NCBI RefSeq assembly: GCF_000276665.1
Contig: NW_004955423.1
Coordinates: forward strand, 8,666,157-8,730,156
Reading direction: 5' to 3'
Source: Chinchilla lanigera
Taxonomy: Eukaryota > Chordata > Mammalia > Rodentia > Chinchillidae
DNA length: 64,000 nt
This document shows, piece after piece, positions 1 to 13,650 of this stretch. Under the pieces are notes generated by a model. That model was given only the letters and a program-made list of their open reading frames with translations. It ran no database searches and was not told the DNA's origin. The first letter of the stretch is position 1; the number at the start of each line of letters is the position of its first letter. A program made the position numbers and the translations under genes.

Positions 1-754
1 TCAACAGCACACGGTAAGGAGAGATTCAGACATGGTGTGGTCCCAGTGGCTACCCCTGGAAAGAAGCAGCTTGCTCAGAAAAGCAACTAATGAAACATCT
101 CACAAATCCTGACTGAGTGCCCTCTTGCATCTAGAGAGAGACCCATGACATCCATTAGGAAGTCAGCTTCCCCACTGGCTATCTGGACTATTTTACTAAA
201 ACAGAGATCACACACACAGAAGTTTACACCTTAAAAAAAGGGAGAAGTTTACATCTTTGATTTGATACACATCAAATTTTTTTTCTTTTCTTTCTTTGTT
301 TTAATGCCTTTATGTGCTACAAACTCTCCAGTCCATTCCAGGTTCACCACTTCGGTACCTCACCTTGCCAACTAAACTCATTTGGGTTAGGACCAGAGTG
401 TAGTGCCCTTCCGTATGCTTTAAGTGAAAAAGCAAACTTTGGCTTATTGATCTTAGATAGCTTTCACATTGAATAATGAGTTGTATTTCTGGAGATAGAA
501 TGTATCATATTTTTCTGAGAGGAGGTAATTTTGCTTGAACATGTGCTTGAACATATAGTTGATTATAGTGCACTCCTGAGGTTCTCTATATCCTTTTTGA
601 AAGAGTGAAAAAAGTAATGGGAATGAATCAAATTGGTTAAAATATATTTTGGTCATCTGCTATTTGCCAAGTGATTTGCAAGAAATAAAGAGAGACAGGA
701 ACTCACATTTACTATGTTTAGTATGGGCTGGAAATTTGTGCTAAGCACTTCACA

Positions 755-1172
755 TGCTGTTGCTGTTTGTTGCTGAGACAAAATACCCAACACCCAAAGA
801 TAAAGGAGGAAAGGTTTATTTGGTTCACAGTTTATAGAGGTGGGCTCAGTTCATAGCTGGCTGGCTCCAAGGCAGGGTGGCTTGGCAGAGGAGCATCACA
901 GAGGAGAAACAGTTCATGGCAAGCAGAAGGCAGCAAGCAGCAAGCTACAAGTGACATGAAACGACCCTCTTTCTATCCCTTATACCTTATCCAGGCTACT
1001 CACCTTACTCACACCCCGGGAGGGGCGGCATTCATCCCTGCATCTCACCATGAATCAATCACAGCGTCACATCCTTGAAACCAGCATCACACACCCTAGA
1101 TCCAGCCACCCCTGAAAAGCCCACCTATGACCATGCAAGTCTTGGGGAGACATCTAGATATAAGCCATAACA
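755..1172 (-). mobile_element. MaLR-type solo LTR, minus strand
   Basis: Read on the minus strand it begins TGTTATGGCTTATATCTAG and ends near a TGCTGAGACAAAATACCC complement, matching the start and tail of the ERVL-MaLR LTRs at 29419 (minus) and 42198 (plus). No internal coding region flanks it, so it is a solo LTR. It sits antisense in the DDAH1 intron. Family is assigned by recalled MST/THE-like consensus and by similarity to the other copies here. Confidence 0.7.
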
Positions 1173-1185
1173 CACATGTTATTTT

Positions 1186-1375
1186 TTAATAATTTTCACA
1201 GTTACTCTATGGCAAGCAAGGAAGGAATTTCCATCCACTCTATAGCTGAGGAAATTGAGGCTAAGAGAGTTTAAGTGACAGGTCACACAGTTACTGTGTG
1301 CCTGACATGGCTTCAGACTCAGGTCTTCCTCACTGAAGCCAGGCTCTGTCTACCTCATTACACCTGGGCCTCATT
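1186..1375 (+). repeat. MIR remnant
   Basis: This has the MIR layout: a tract resembling 'gaggaaattgaggctaagagagtttaag', then a 'cacacagttac' box, then 'ggcttcagactcaggtct'. It is degenerate and shows no target-site duplication. Confidence 0.6.
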
Positions 1376-1540
1376 CAAGGCAGTGGTCTGGCTAAAGAAA
1401 GAAACTTATTCTCAGATTAAAATTTATCTTTATTTTTGAAAAGTTTGGGAACTTTATAGCAATTCTTTCTAAGAGATCTAGGCAGAAGGGATGCTAAGGC
1501 TCCAATACTATTGAATTATGTGTTCAGTAACAGCTACGGT

Positions 1541-2290
1541 AAAAAATAGGCTCCCTCAGAATGGGAGAAAATCTTTCTCAGCTACTCTTCCAACAGAAGA
1601 TTAATATCTAGAATATATTTAAAAATTCAGAAAACCTAATACCAAAAAAACAAATAGTCCAACTAGTAAGTTGGCAAATGAACTGAATAGACATTGCTCA
1701 AAAGAAGTACAAGTGACCAATAAGTATATGAAAAAATGTTCAATATCTTTAATCATCAGAGAAATCAAAACTGCACTGAGATTCCATCTCACCCTAGTCA
1801 GAATGGCTGCCATCAAGAATACCAGACACAATGAATAAAGGATGAGGACACAAGTGGAAGGGATAGAAGCAGTATTTCTGTACTGCTGGTGGGTATGTAC
1901 ATTAGTACAGTCACTATAGAAATCAGTGTGGAGGTTACTCCAAAACCAAAAAGTAGACCTACCATTTTTGTCATTTGCAGGAAAAGTGGATGGATCTGGA
2001 GACCACTGTGTTGAGTGAAATAAGCCAAACTCAAAAAGACAAATACCAAATGTCTTCCCTAACATGTTGAATCTAAAAAATATGAGAAGAAAGCAGAAAG
2101 GAAAGCAATATTAGGCAAGAGAAAGGGGAGAAGGGAGAGGAGAGGAACTATAAGGGAAGGTAATGGGGGAAAGAGGATCAAAATATGTCATTGAAACCCA
2201 ATATTTTGTAAGAATTAATAGGCATTAATAATGCAGAAAAAGTGTAAAAGAAACAAAAGAAAAAGTAAAAAAGAGGCTGGCAAAATCATC
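1541..2290 (+). mobile_element. L1 3' fragment (ORF2 C-terminal region)
   Basis: The stretch resembles the end of L1 ORF2 in sense orientation: 'atcatcagagaaatcaaaac', a 'ccatctcaccctagtcagaatggc' segment, 'tactgctggtgggtatg' and 'gtgaaataagccaaactcaaaaagac'. It then runs into an A/G-rich 3' tail. It has several stops and is non-functional. Spurious minus-strand reading frames across 1619-2065 are its shadow. Confidence 0.75.
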
Positions 2291-2510
2291 AAGGAACCAC
2301 CAAAGATGTAGTCTTACGTGTTTTTTATTTTCTTATTTTAAAGAGAATAAAAAAAATTTTAAAACATTAAAAATGATACAGAATTTCAAAATAAGATAAT
2401 AGGAAATCAGCAGTGGTTGTTATATTGCATACTGTTATCTTCAAAGTAGTTGTTCATTTTTAAGAATAAGGATTGACTTCCAAAACAGGCTATGTTAACA
2501 ATGAGGTTAA

Positions 2511-2604
2511 GGGCTGGGGATTTAGCTCAGTGGCAAAGAGCCTGCCTGGCAAGCGCAAGGTCATGAGTTTGATTCCCGGTACTGGAAAAAAACTTAAAAA
2601 AAAA
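2511..2604 (+). mobile_element. ID-type (tRNA-derived) SINE, young
   Basis: The SINE has a full tRNA-like body, GGGCTGGGGATTTAGCTC then an A/B-box region ending GATTCCCGGTACTGG, and an A-rich tail. It is flanked by an 8-bp target-site duplication GAGGTTAA at 2503-2510 and 2605-2612. It lies in a DDAH1 intron, sense orientation. Confidence 0.9.
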
Positions 2605-2714
2605 GAGGTTAAATGTCATCACTTGCCACCATGGTTAGATGGGATTGCAGCCTGAGAACTTGGATCTTGTTTGTCCATGTCATAAAATATCACCTTACTG
2701 AGGGCTTATTACTA

Positions 2715-2900
2715 TGCTTTATTATATACATGTCTTCAGTTAACTTTCATAATAAGTTTATAAAAACTGTTATCCCAATTTTGTAGGTGAGGAAACCAAG
2801 AAGTCAAAATATGTGGTTAAATACATATAGTTAAGAGAAGGTAGCTCTTGGACTCAAACCCAAGTCTGAGTCCTCAATCTTGATCTGACTGTGCTCCCTC
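2715..2900 (+). repeat. MIR remnant
   Basis: It shows 'tatcccaattttgtaggtgaggaaac', then a gap, then 'ctcttggactcaaacccaagtctgagtcc', the typical order of MIR landmarks. Degenerate. Confidence 0.55.
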
Positions 2901-3268
2901 GCACACAGAGAACAAATGGAAGCTACTACCACTGTGTTTTGGAAACAGCACAAAAGACAGTCTGCATAAAAGTTAATTAGTGACAATTTGTAATAGAAAA
3001 AAGCTACTTGAGTTGGAGTTTTTCTTCTTAAGCTCTTCAATGTTATTTCTAGGAATATCCATTTCATAAAGAGCGAGAAGTTGAATATGTTGATTTGCTT
3101 AGAAAAAGTTGATTACTAGGAGTGTCTCTAACTTCTTAATTGCACACATATTGGAACAGATTTAAACTGTCTCTATTTAGCCACTGAGGTAGAACCCATT
3201 CCATAGCTGATCTATGTTAGTGGCTTATCCCTTCAAAGAATAACTTAAATTTAAAAGTGTAAAATAAA

Positions 3269-3423
3269 CTCTTAAGTGATGGTACATGCCTGTAACCCCA
3301 GAATTCAGGAGTCTGAGTCAGGAAAATTGCTGAGTTTGAGGCCAGCTTAGGTTACATAGTGAGTGTAAGGCCAGTCTAAACTACTGAGTGAGAACCTGTC
3401 TCCAAAAAAAAAAAAAAAAAAAA
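3269..3423 (+). mobile_element. B1-like SINE (old)
   Basis: It has a 7SL-derived body with 'ggtacatgcctgtaacccca' and 'gaggccagc', ends 'gagaacctgtctcc', and has a 19-base A tail. It is diverged from the B1 at 9132. Confidence 0.8.
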
Positions 3424-4501
3424 GGGTCAAGTCATGTCCTTTAACTCCACCAAGTAGAATTACATCTGAAGAAAGAATTAATGGTACTGCAAGAGAATAT
3501 ATAAGTACTAAATGAATATGGAAAAGCAGACATTATGGTGGTTTATAGGAAGGAGAGATCTACTAAAGTATGAAGATCAAAAAAAAGCAAACAGATGATT
3601 AAGAAAGAAGGTTTTGCATTGCACAGGGCAGATTTGAATCAACATTGATTGCCCTCAGCAAAGTATTTGACTGCATGAAAATTTTGAGATTAAATAATAA
3701 ATGTATTTAGCCTGATACCTTGGTTGTTATTGGTGTAATTTAATGATCTGTTTGTCTATCACTGTCCTCCCTTAGCCTGTAATCTCTTGGAAAATGGGGT
3801 CCACACCCTGCCCATCTTTGTGTCTCCCGGCCTTTCATACCATGCTTATGTTCGTCCACATTCCTGATGTTTACTTCTGTGTGAAGAACATCCCACCTCT
3901 CTCCACTCCCGACATACTTCACAGGAGGAGAAGTAAATGATTTGCCTGACTGGTGGGTCAGGAAGGGCTTCCTAGGTGCTATCTTCCCGTTCTCTTGGGA
4001 ATTCATGCTCTACAGGGCACTGAGGAAGGACCAGCTGTGGAACAGGTCCTTCCTTAGTGCCCGAAGGAAGGGAGCGCATAGTGTCTCTTCTACTCTTCCG
4101 TGTTATTAACCTCACTGTCCAGTGCCACCGTGACTATGTGGGCAGATCTACTGGTCGTGTGGACACATTTCCACACAAATAGTGGAGAATAGGTAGATTC
4201 GATTCAGACTGTGGAAGAGCACATGTTACAGCTTTACAACCTGGCATGTCAGCAGATTCTTTATAATGTATAGATGATGGTCCACACCTCTACTCCCAAA
4301 GTAATATTTGCTTCTGTTTTCTTTGATATTTGAATACTTTTGTTGTTTGAGGAAGAAAGGAGGTTGTTTCAGGATTGTTGTGTTTTGATTCTGTTGAGAT
4401 AAGGGTGAGGTATCAACATTTTAAATGTTGTGTTCTTTTTAAAGCTATTTTACACTAGAGTAATAGTAGATACATCATTTGAACAACAGACCTGCTAAGA
4501 C

Positions 4502-4633
4502 AGTTTTTTGGCAAGTGTGGTCCCAGGACTCTCTACCTTAGATCACCTGGAGAGCTTTCAAAATGCAGATTCCTGCGCTCCACCCCTAATCTGCCAAATC
4601 AGAGTCCCTGAGGGGAATGCTTAGGAATGTGAG
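4502..4633 (+). mobile_element. MER5A-like hAT-Charlie remnant
   Basis: 'gtggtcccaggac', 'atcacctggagagctt', 'aatgcagattcctgcgctccacccc' and 'aatcagagtccctgaggggaatg' occur in the order of the MER5A non-autonomous DNA transposon. Assigned from recalled consensus. Confidence 0.65.
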
Positions 4634-5191
4634 TTTGTCATTGCTTTTTCATTTGCTCTTTATATTAAGGGCATCACCTGTGAACAAGTGCATTCAACTT
4701 GAATGTAAAGAAGAGCAAATTTGTGTGTCATAGGGGTAGTTATTGCTAAACCTGGCTATTAACCATCCAGATTACTGCTATGGTCCTTCTTTCTTACAGA
4801 ACAAGGAAACACTGCTTACTCAGACACCGATATCAAAACCTCTACTGGGCCTTTCCCATATGTGGGCGTTTTGTGTCTTACCAATAGGTCTTATAAACAA
4901 AAACTAGAACAATAATCAACGGTTTTAAAAACATTTTTAAAAATACAAATAAATACACACTTTAAAAGAACAACAAAAAACGTTTGCAGTTGTTCAGCTA
5001 AACCATATCTTAATCAGGTTTTCCTCTTCCCATTCTACGTGACCGAAGGGAACCTCAGGGAACTCACCAGGAACCTGACCAGAGGAACCACCTTAAGGAA
5101 TCATTTGCAAGCTTACATCCCGCCACCCCATCTTCCTTCTTTTTGCAAGTGCAAGAGACACTGCTTAGACCGGCTTTGTTTCTTTTCATAG

Positions 5192-7440
<2,249 letters not shown>

Positions 7441-9131
7441 GCCACAGAGTCCCTTCCTTGCAGCCCGCAAGAGGCCCTGGGCCAGGCTGATGACTCTGTC
7501 CCCACTCCCTTTGTTTTTCTTGACAATCTACTGTGCCACTGTGCTACTAACTCTTGTTTACAAAAATTTAATTCTAAGTTTAATTGCTTCGTTTTCGGCA
7601 CCCTCACCTCCCTTTCCCTCTCAGTGGTACCTAAGCTGTGGATGTGCTAAATGAATTAAGCGATCTAGAAAATATAGAACTAATGAGTCATTGACATGTG
7701 ATTAATAAGAGTATGGAAACACTCATTTTAGTGTTCGCATTATCTGTGTGAAAATCGTTTAGTTGCAGTATATTCCCGAGAATATCTTCTTGATCAGTCA
7801 GATAAGCTAGCTTTTTTCCTCTGTATCATGAATCATGTTTGGTTCCTGTAAAATTCCTGATTCAGTGATTCTCCCATTTCTCGCTCTCTTTTCCTTCTGA
7901 AAACCTTTTTTCCAAGTACTTTCCTTTGCCTTTTTATCACAGCCACCTTAACCTTGGGTAAAACAAACCCAAGGTCTGGCATTGCGGACACTTTCATGCA
8001 GGTCAACCCGGCCTGCCTGCAGTCTCCTCTCCCTCCCAGCAGACACATCTTCTGTCACCACCAGCCCCAGGGGACCAAACAGTTCTGCTCAGCAGAACTG
8101 TGACCAAAATCAGAGTGGCTGCCTCGGGCAGTTTAGCTACAGAGGCACATCCTCACAGGCTTCGCCTGGGAGATCCAAATTCCAGAAGTAGGGCGCCACA
8201 CCCAGGAAGGTAAATTCCGCACCACACGGTTGCTAAGGGCTCTTAGATCTCAAAGCACGGAAACTCCCCATGGGTACAACGTCTTAGAAAGTGTCTAGGT
8301 CACATTCCATGAGTTTTTACCTCATTACTGTTCCAGTAGGACCTGGGAGAAAGACTTATTTTTTTTCTTCAGCTTATTTCTGCTTCCCCCTCCCCTACTG
8401 ACCCTATTTCCAGCCTCCAGTCCTTACAATTATCCCGTTCTCCCAAAGTCATTTCTTTCCGAAGAGACATCTAACAATGATTACTGGTGGCCTGGTGAGG
8501 GCCAGAGGTAGCGGCCCCACATGGTCAAGGACCAGATTCAAGAAATGATCAACTTGGTGCCTGAAACGAACTGCAGACGGGGTGATTCTACTTTGAAATA
8601 GCCATGCATACTTACTTACTGTGGAATGCAATGAAAACTTTCTTCTCTACCCTTCAAGTTGCACAACTTCCAACAGACATGCGTGTCTTAAAAAAAACAG
8701 TGCCACAATGAAGGTAGAGATCATTCTTCTATGTAGAGTTGAAGGAACCAGGCTAGGGATATGGTACTTACCAAGGAATGGTGACTGATCCAGGCATGCT
8801 ATCAAACCTCCTAGTCATCTCCACCTTTCCTGTATTACCTTGTGGCTTGTTTAAGATTTAAAATCAGGGAGATGAAGAAATATTATTTCAATTCTCACTC
8901 TGCTCACTTCTGTGTTTATAGTCAAACCACCATTATGGTGGTGAACAAGAGAGAATTACCTTCGCTTGCTTTACACCCCCTCAGCTGGTGGAGATGAGGA
9001 GCTGCTGGGAAAATGAAGAAACCTTTAGCCACTATCTTTTTCATTTACATGATGCTTTTACGCCAGTGATTTGAAGAAATATCTTCTCTGCCTTCTCTTC
9101 CTTATTGTTTAACTTTAAGATTCACATCACA

Positions 9132-9305
9132 AGCCGGGCGTGGTGGCACATGCCTGTAATCCCAGCACTTGGGAGGCTGAGGCAGGAGGATCCTTGTGAG
9201 TTTGAGGCTAACCTGGGCTACAAAGTGAGCTCAAGTTCAGCCTGAACTGCATAGCGAGGCCCTGTCTCAAAAAGACAAATAAATAAATAAATAAATTTTA
9301 AAAAT
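9132..9305 (+). mobile_element. B1 SINE in the DDAH1 3'UTR
   Basis: A near-consensus B1 body begins AGCCGGGCGTGGTGGCACAT and is followed by an AAATAAATAAATAAAT tail. The target-site duplication (AAGATTCACATCACA at 9117-9131 against AAAATTCATATCACA at 9306-9320) has two mismatches. It adds a sense-strand SINE to the DDAH1 transcript. Confidence 0.9.
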
Positions 9306-9730
9306 AAAATTCATATCACATGCAAATACCTACCAGTGAGCATCCTATGAGTGAACCATATCCTGGTCACAATCATATTTTGAAACATCTCATGATGGGT
9401 GAATAATGTTTTTACAGAGAGAATAACTGTTAGCCACATGCTCAAGTTAATAAAGAAAAGTTGTTCTCAGTAATTAAGGTTGCCTTCTTGGGTTAAATCT
9501 GGCCCTACACTGGCAAAAAGCAGAAATTCTCCCTGGGAGAGCTCGCCAACTCAAAAACAACCACAAGAAAAACAACCCAATCAGCCACTTTAGGCTAACT
9601 GGCATGTAATTTTCAATAGCATTCCTTCTGTCATCGCTAAAATTAAAGAACTGTTCTCTGTTATGTTTAGTTAACTGCAAATGAGTAATTTTTCTTCTTA
9701 ACAATTTACTCTGCCGAAGGCAGTTTTGTA

Positions 9731-9785
9731 TTTTCCCTTTCCTTTCCTTCTTTTCCTTTCCTTCTTTCCCTTTCCTTCTCTTTGT
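9731..9785. repeat. CTTT/CCTTT pyrimidine tract
   Basis: An imperfect (TTTCC/CTTTC)n simple repeat of about 55 bases in the DDAH1 3'UTR. Confidence 0.85.
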
Positions 9786-10548
9786 CTTGAGAAATCACAT
9801 AGTTGCTTTGTTCCTCTTTTACCTCTTATTCTCCATGGCTGTGTTACCCACCAGGCTGGCTTCTTTTGACTCCCCATGTAATACGAAAATGTGAAAACCT
9901 AAAATATTTGCAGAAGTATTACTTGTTTGAGGTTCTCATCAGCATAACGTTTTCTTTGAAAAAGAAAGATACCCATTACATAGATTCCTTTCTCATCCAT
10001 TGTGACTTGTAAGGATGGATAAACAGACAGTGTTCTTGGACATTATAAAAATGTGAGGAATTATATTTAAGTACGTAAAAGTTGAGTCAAAAATTTTTGA
10101 TTAGTATTACTCAGTTTAATAAAGAGACAATGTAGAGCAAATACATTATTTAGCATTATTTCTTTAACTATGATGGATTGCTATAGAAATCAGTGGGCAG
10201 ATCTCTCTAATGTGTATTGATTGCTCATGTAAGCTACTGTGAACACATTACTACGGCCATTTCTTTATCTTTAAGGGGGAAAGTAGTCTATAGATGAATA
10301 ATATGACTTATGTAGAGTTGCATGTCAGTCTTCGTAATTATTTAACATGCTACAAAGTTCAGATATTATTTCAACATGGTGTTAGATTTGTGCATTTTAC
10401 TTTCCTGCCCATCTTGTTCCAGCCGATGTATGGATCCACTCTGTGTGCCAAAACCAGTAATGCCTTTGATGCCCCATTAGTCCAGAGAAGTTCTGCACTG
10501 ATTTAGTCTCCTGCTGTCCCAATTCTACATGTATACGAATCACGATGG

Positions 10549-10554
10549 AATAAA
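10549..10554 (+). terminator. DDAH1: DDAH1 polyadenylation signal (probable)
   Basis: A canonical AATAAA is followed within about 40 bases by a GT-rich then T-rich element. Its distance from the DDAH1 stop codon fits the known long 3'UTR. The sites at 9449 and 10118 have weaker downstream elements. Confidence 0.6.
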
Positions 10555-11009
10555 GTGTGAGTTGTACTGTGATCAATGGTGTGTGTCTCGTTTTTGTGAC
10601 TGAATCTGCCATGGGGAAGGAAGTCATCATTCCTTTGCTATTAATCATAGGATATTTTCTTTCTTGACCTATAGGCAATAGCATTAGAAATTCTGTACCT
10701 ATAAATCAGCTACCATCAAAGCAGATTAAAACAGTATTTGAAGTGATGCTTCATAGTTTAGTCACTTAGAAAATATGCGTATTATCCATGCTAGGTCAGG
10801 ATAGCTCGATTTGACCTGTACTTCTCTTTGAAAGCATCTGTCTCTTATTCACTTTAACTGCTAACTGTAGTCAGCATGTTATGTAGTTCCGTTATGAGGG
10901 AACTAGAATGATTTTTTCTTATGCAAGCATTTGCCTTTGCTGTACAGTAAGCGTTCTTTAGGAAATTTGAAGGTTTTTTAAAATGAGCCTTTTTGCAATG
11001 AGCTTTAAG

Positions 11010-11400
11010 CTCAATTTTTACTTGTTAAAAATAATAGCTGCTCACTGTAAAAATAAAACCCAAAAAACTATAACAAATAAAAGAAAAAATTACTCAAAAT
11101 TTTATCACCCAGAGATAACTACAATTACCATTTCAGAGGATATCCTCACATTTATGAACAGATATAAATATGGAATAATTTCCATAGTCATACTGGTCTG
11201 TAGTCTGTTTCCTTCACCTACCAATATACTGTGGGCTTTATTCCATCTCAGTGAATATAGATCTACATCATCAATTTTAACAGCCCTGAATATTCCACAG
11301 TACAATTGTTGAGGCGGCTCTTTCTTAATTACACAGAATGTTATATCACAGATGGTCAGTATGCCCACATCGCTATTAGCTGGGAATTTTCAGGGTATCA
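11010..11400 (-). mobile_element. L1M-like fragment
   Basis: The segment 'tcacccagagataactacaattacc' through 'gtgaatatagatctacatcatc' and 'ttccacagtac' resembles the ancient L1M-derived sequence with the same landmark order on the complementary strand. The match is from memory of the consensus and is uncertain. Confidence 0.45.
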
Positions 11401-13364
11401 AAAATGGGCTGCTTGTAAGCTTGAAGCTAGTTCAGTCTGGTGTACTCTTACCATAACTGAATGGTACACTGAGAACGCTCACTGAGAAACTGCACTGCGC
11501 AGTACTACGATTCCCTGGGATTGATCTAATCACATCTTCTCCACTGATATTGTTGCATTAATTAGTTCTGCATCATCTGGATTGGCACTGGCAGTGGAGC
11601 TTTAAAAAATGCCAAATGCCAAGCGCCACCCCTGTCACCTTGCACTGGGCCCCACAACAAACAGAATTCTCTACCTCAGTACCAGAGCACCTTGCTCCTC
11701 CCACTGCAGGAAAGGAGGTCCTCCTTAAGACAGGTTAACAGAGGATGCCAAACACATCCTCCTCTCAGCAGTGAGGGAAGAATGATGGAAATACCTTCTC
11801 GTGACAAGCTTCAGATCCTGGAAACAGGAATTGTGCCAGAGGAAGAATACTGATCACCAATAGTTTTAGACAAGTGAGTGCATTTTTAACAAGTGCCCAC
11901 AACCTTCCAGGCTCCTGCTTTTGGAGCACTGACCATTTGAGAGGAGCTGGGAAGGACAACTGCACAAGTGTACACACGGTGTGACACCATAGCAGGTAAG
12001 ACGAAGACCATCGATAACAGCACTGCAGCGGCTCCCAAGTCAGGGAGACCAAACAAGGGATCAGACCTGGGTTCAGAGAGACATCTCTGCCTTCCACAGA
12101 TCAAGACGGGGGTACAGGTGTTCTTGGCTGAGGGAACATCAGGAGCAAAAGGCATAGAGGTGGGGAAGCATCGTGGGTGCTTCAGGAGCAAGCATTTGTC
12201 GAGAACTTACTGTGCCAGTTACCTCTGTTAGGCCCTGGGGACAGTTCCTGCTTTCCTGGAGTTTACATAAGGCAAGGAAAATACACACGAAGCAAGTTAC
12301 AGCACACGTGGTGCGCATTATGAAAAAAGAACAGGGTGCACAGACCAGACAGTAGGTGATAGCAAGGGGATTTGTTTGGCTAAAACACCAGATAAATAGA
12401 AGAGCATGGTGAGGCAGTGTAGGTCGGCCCTGCCTGCTAAGTTAGGTTCTTTGGACTGAATTTGACAGTCTGTGAGGGTTCTGCAAGGACTTCTGTGTCA
12501 GGAAATGGTATTATTGGAGCTTGATCTGGCAGAATTGCGAAGGACAATGGGAAGCAAGAGGGATGTTTCTAAGTTCAATTTCTATGAGGTTAACTTACTT
12601 AGACATCTCTTCCTATCACAAATGAGAAGCTGAAATCCAAACAATTAACTCTATTTGCTGTTCTAAAAAACAGGTTAATCACACCTTCCCCTCCCAACTC
12701 CAAAGAGATATTTTCAATGCAAATGAGATAAAAGACTGGAAGCGTTCTTTGGAAGAAAGGTATAAGGTAAATATCATTATCATCATCATTATCTTCATTA
12801 ACTCCTGTCACAGCACGTTTGGATCCCATCAAAGTGTCAGCTTCTATTTGAAACATCAGTCACCTGCTCCAGAAATAACTCGGAATTTTCATCATGGATG
12901 CTTCTAAGTGGGCCTGACGGCTTCTGCAGTGACTTCACAGGTGTCCTTGGTCTCCGAGATGGCTGCTTTGTAGATATATTTGTATTAGGGAACTTGGCGA
13001 ATTGGGTTGTCCCTGTCTCTTCCCCCTGTAAACACTCATTTCTAACTTAGCGAAAGCTTATGGCATAAGATAACCGGGGTTATCGGGATTCTGGAGAATG
13101 TTTAAGTGCCAAGTATGTTACCGTCACTGTAAATAAATAAAAGACTCAAACAACTATGGCAGCAAACCACCTGGCATAACATCGCATGGGCTAGCTTGGG
13201 ACATGTCACCTAAAATCAAGGATGAGACTCAAGATGATGGGATGCCCCTCCTATTTATAAATAGAAAGTTTTGTCACTTTGCTGTGAGTACAGTGAAAAG
13301 GCTCGGGTATAATTACATAGGCCTAAGAAGGTAGTTTAGTTTTCTTTTTTGTTTGAGGGATGAT

Positions 13365-13650
13365 GATTTAAATTATATTTTTAGGTATAAATTGATATTC
13401 TGATATACATATACATTGTGAAATAATCTTATCAAGTTAACATATCCATCACCTAGCAGTTAAAGTGTGTGTGTGTGTGTGTGTGTGTATGTGTCAAGGA
13501 TATTGAAGTCCTTTCTTCTTTGCAAATTTCAAGTATACAATATGGCATTGTTAACGATAGCCATATTGCCATATATTAGATCTCCAGAACTTACTTATCA
13601 TACTTAACTCAAACTTTGTACATCTTGACCAATATTTTCCCATTTCCTCA
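13365..13650 (-). mobile_element. L1M 3'UTR fragment with (GT)n
   Basis: 'aacatatccatcacctagcag', then a (GT)12 run at 13465-13488, then 'caagtatacaatatggcattgttaac' and 'attagatctccagaacttactt'. This order matches the complement of the L1M 3'UTR. Confidence 0.6.

Larger units (their letters stand above)
1..5191 (+). other. DDAH1: DDAH1 intron upstream of the penultimate coding exon (partial)
   Basis: This is the 3' part of the intron that precedes the penultimate DDAH1 coding exon. I looked for the preceding exon (the His173-containing segment in the human protein) and did not see it, so the window starts inside the intron. It holds a minus-strand MaLR LTR, a MIR, an L1 3' fragment, a young ID SINE, a B1-like SINE and a MER5-like piece, listed separately. 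The acceptor at the end is a pyrimidine-rich tract ending TTTTCATAG. I see nothing else in 3424-4500 or 4634-5190. Confidence 0.85.
7441..10575 (+). other. DDAH1: DDAH1 3'UTR
   Basis: The untranslated 3' end is about 3.1 kb, in line with the long 3'UTR of mammalian DDAH1. I place its end just after the AATAAA at 10549-10554 because a GT/T-rich stretch (ATGGTGTGTGTCTCG followed by a T run) follows, as expected of a downstream processing element. Earlier AATAAA hexamers at 9449-9454 and 10118-10123 could give shorter isoforms. The UTR carries one B1 SINE (9132-9305) and a CTTT-rich tract (9731-9785). The exact cleavage base is inferred. Confidence 0.65.

Noticed and set aside
1619..2065. A 148-codon minus-strand frame
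   Set aside because: It is antisense to an L1 ORF2 fragment and has no independent support.
2511..2604. Possible tRNA gene
   Set aside because: The A and B box similarity is that of an ID SINE with A tail and target-site duplication. The same holds for the other tRNA-like bodies at 21730, 25118, 32342, 47207, 55939, 61089 and 62510.
1..5191. Search for the preceding DDAH1 exon (His173 region)
   Set aside because: No sequence encoding it was found, and the early 'acggtaagg' at 11-19 lacks matching coding sequence upstream. The exon must lie left of the window.
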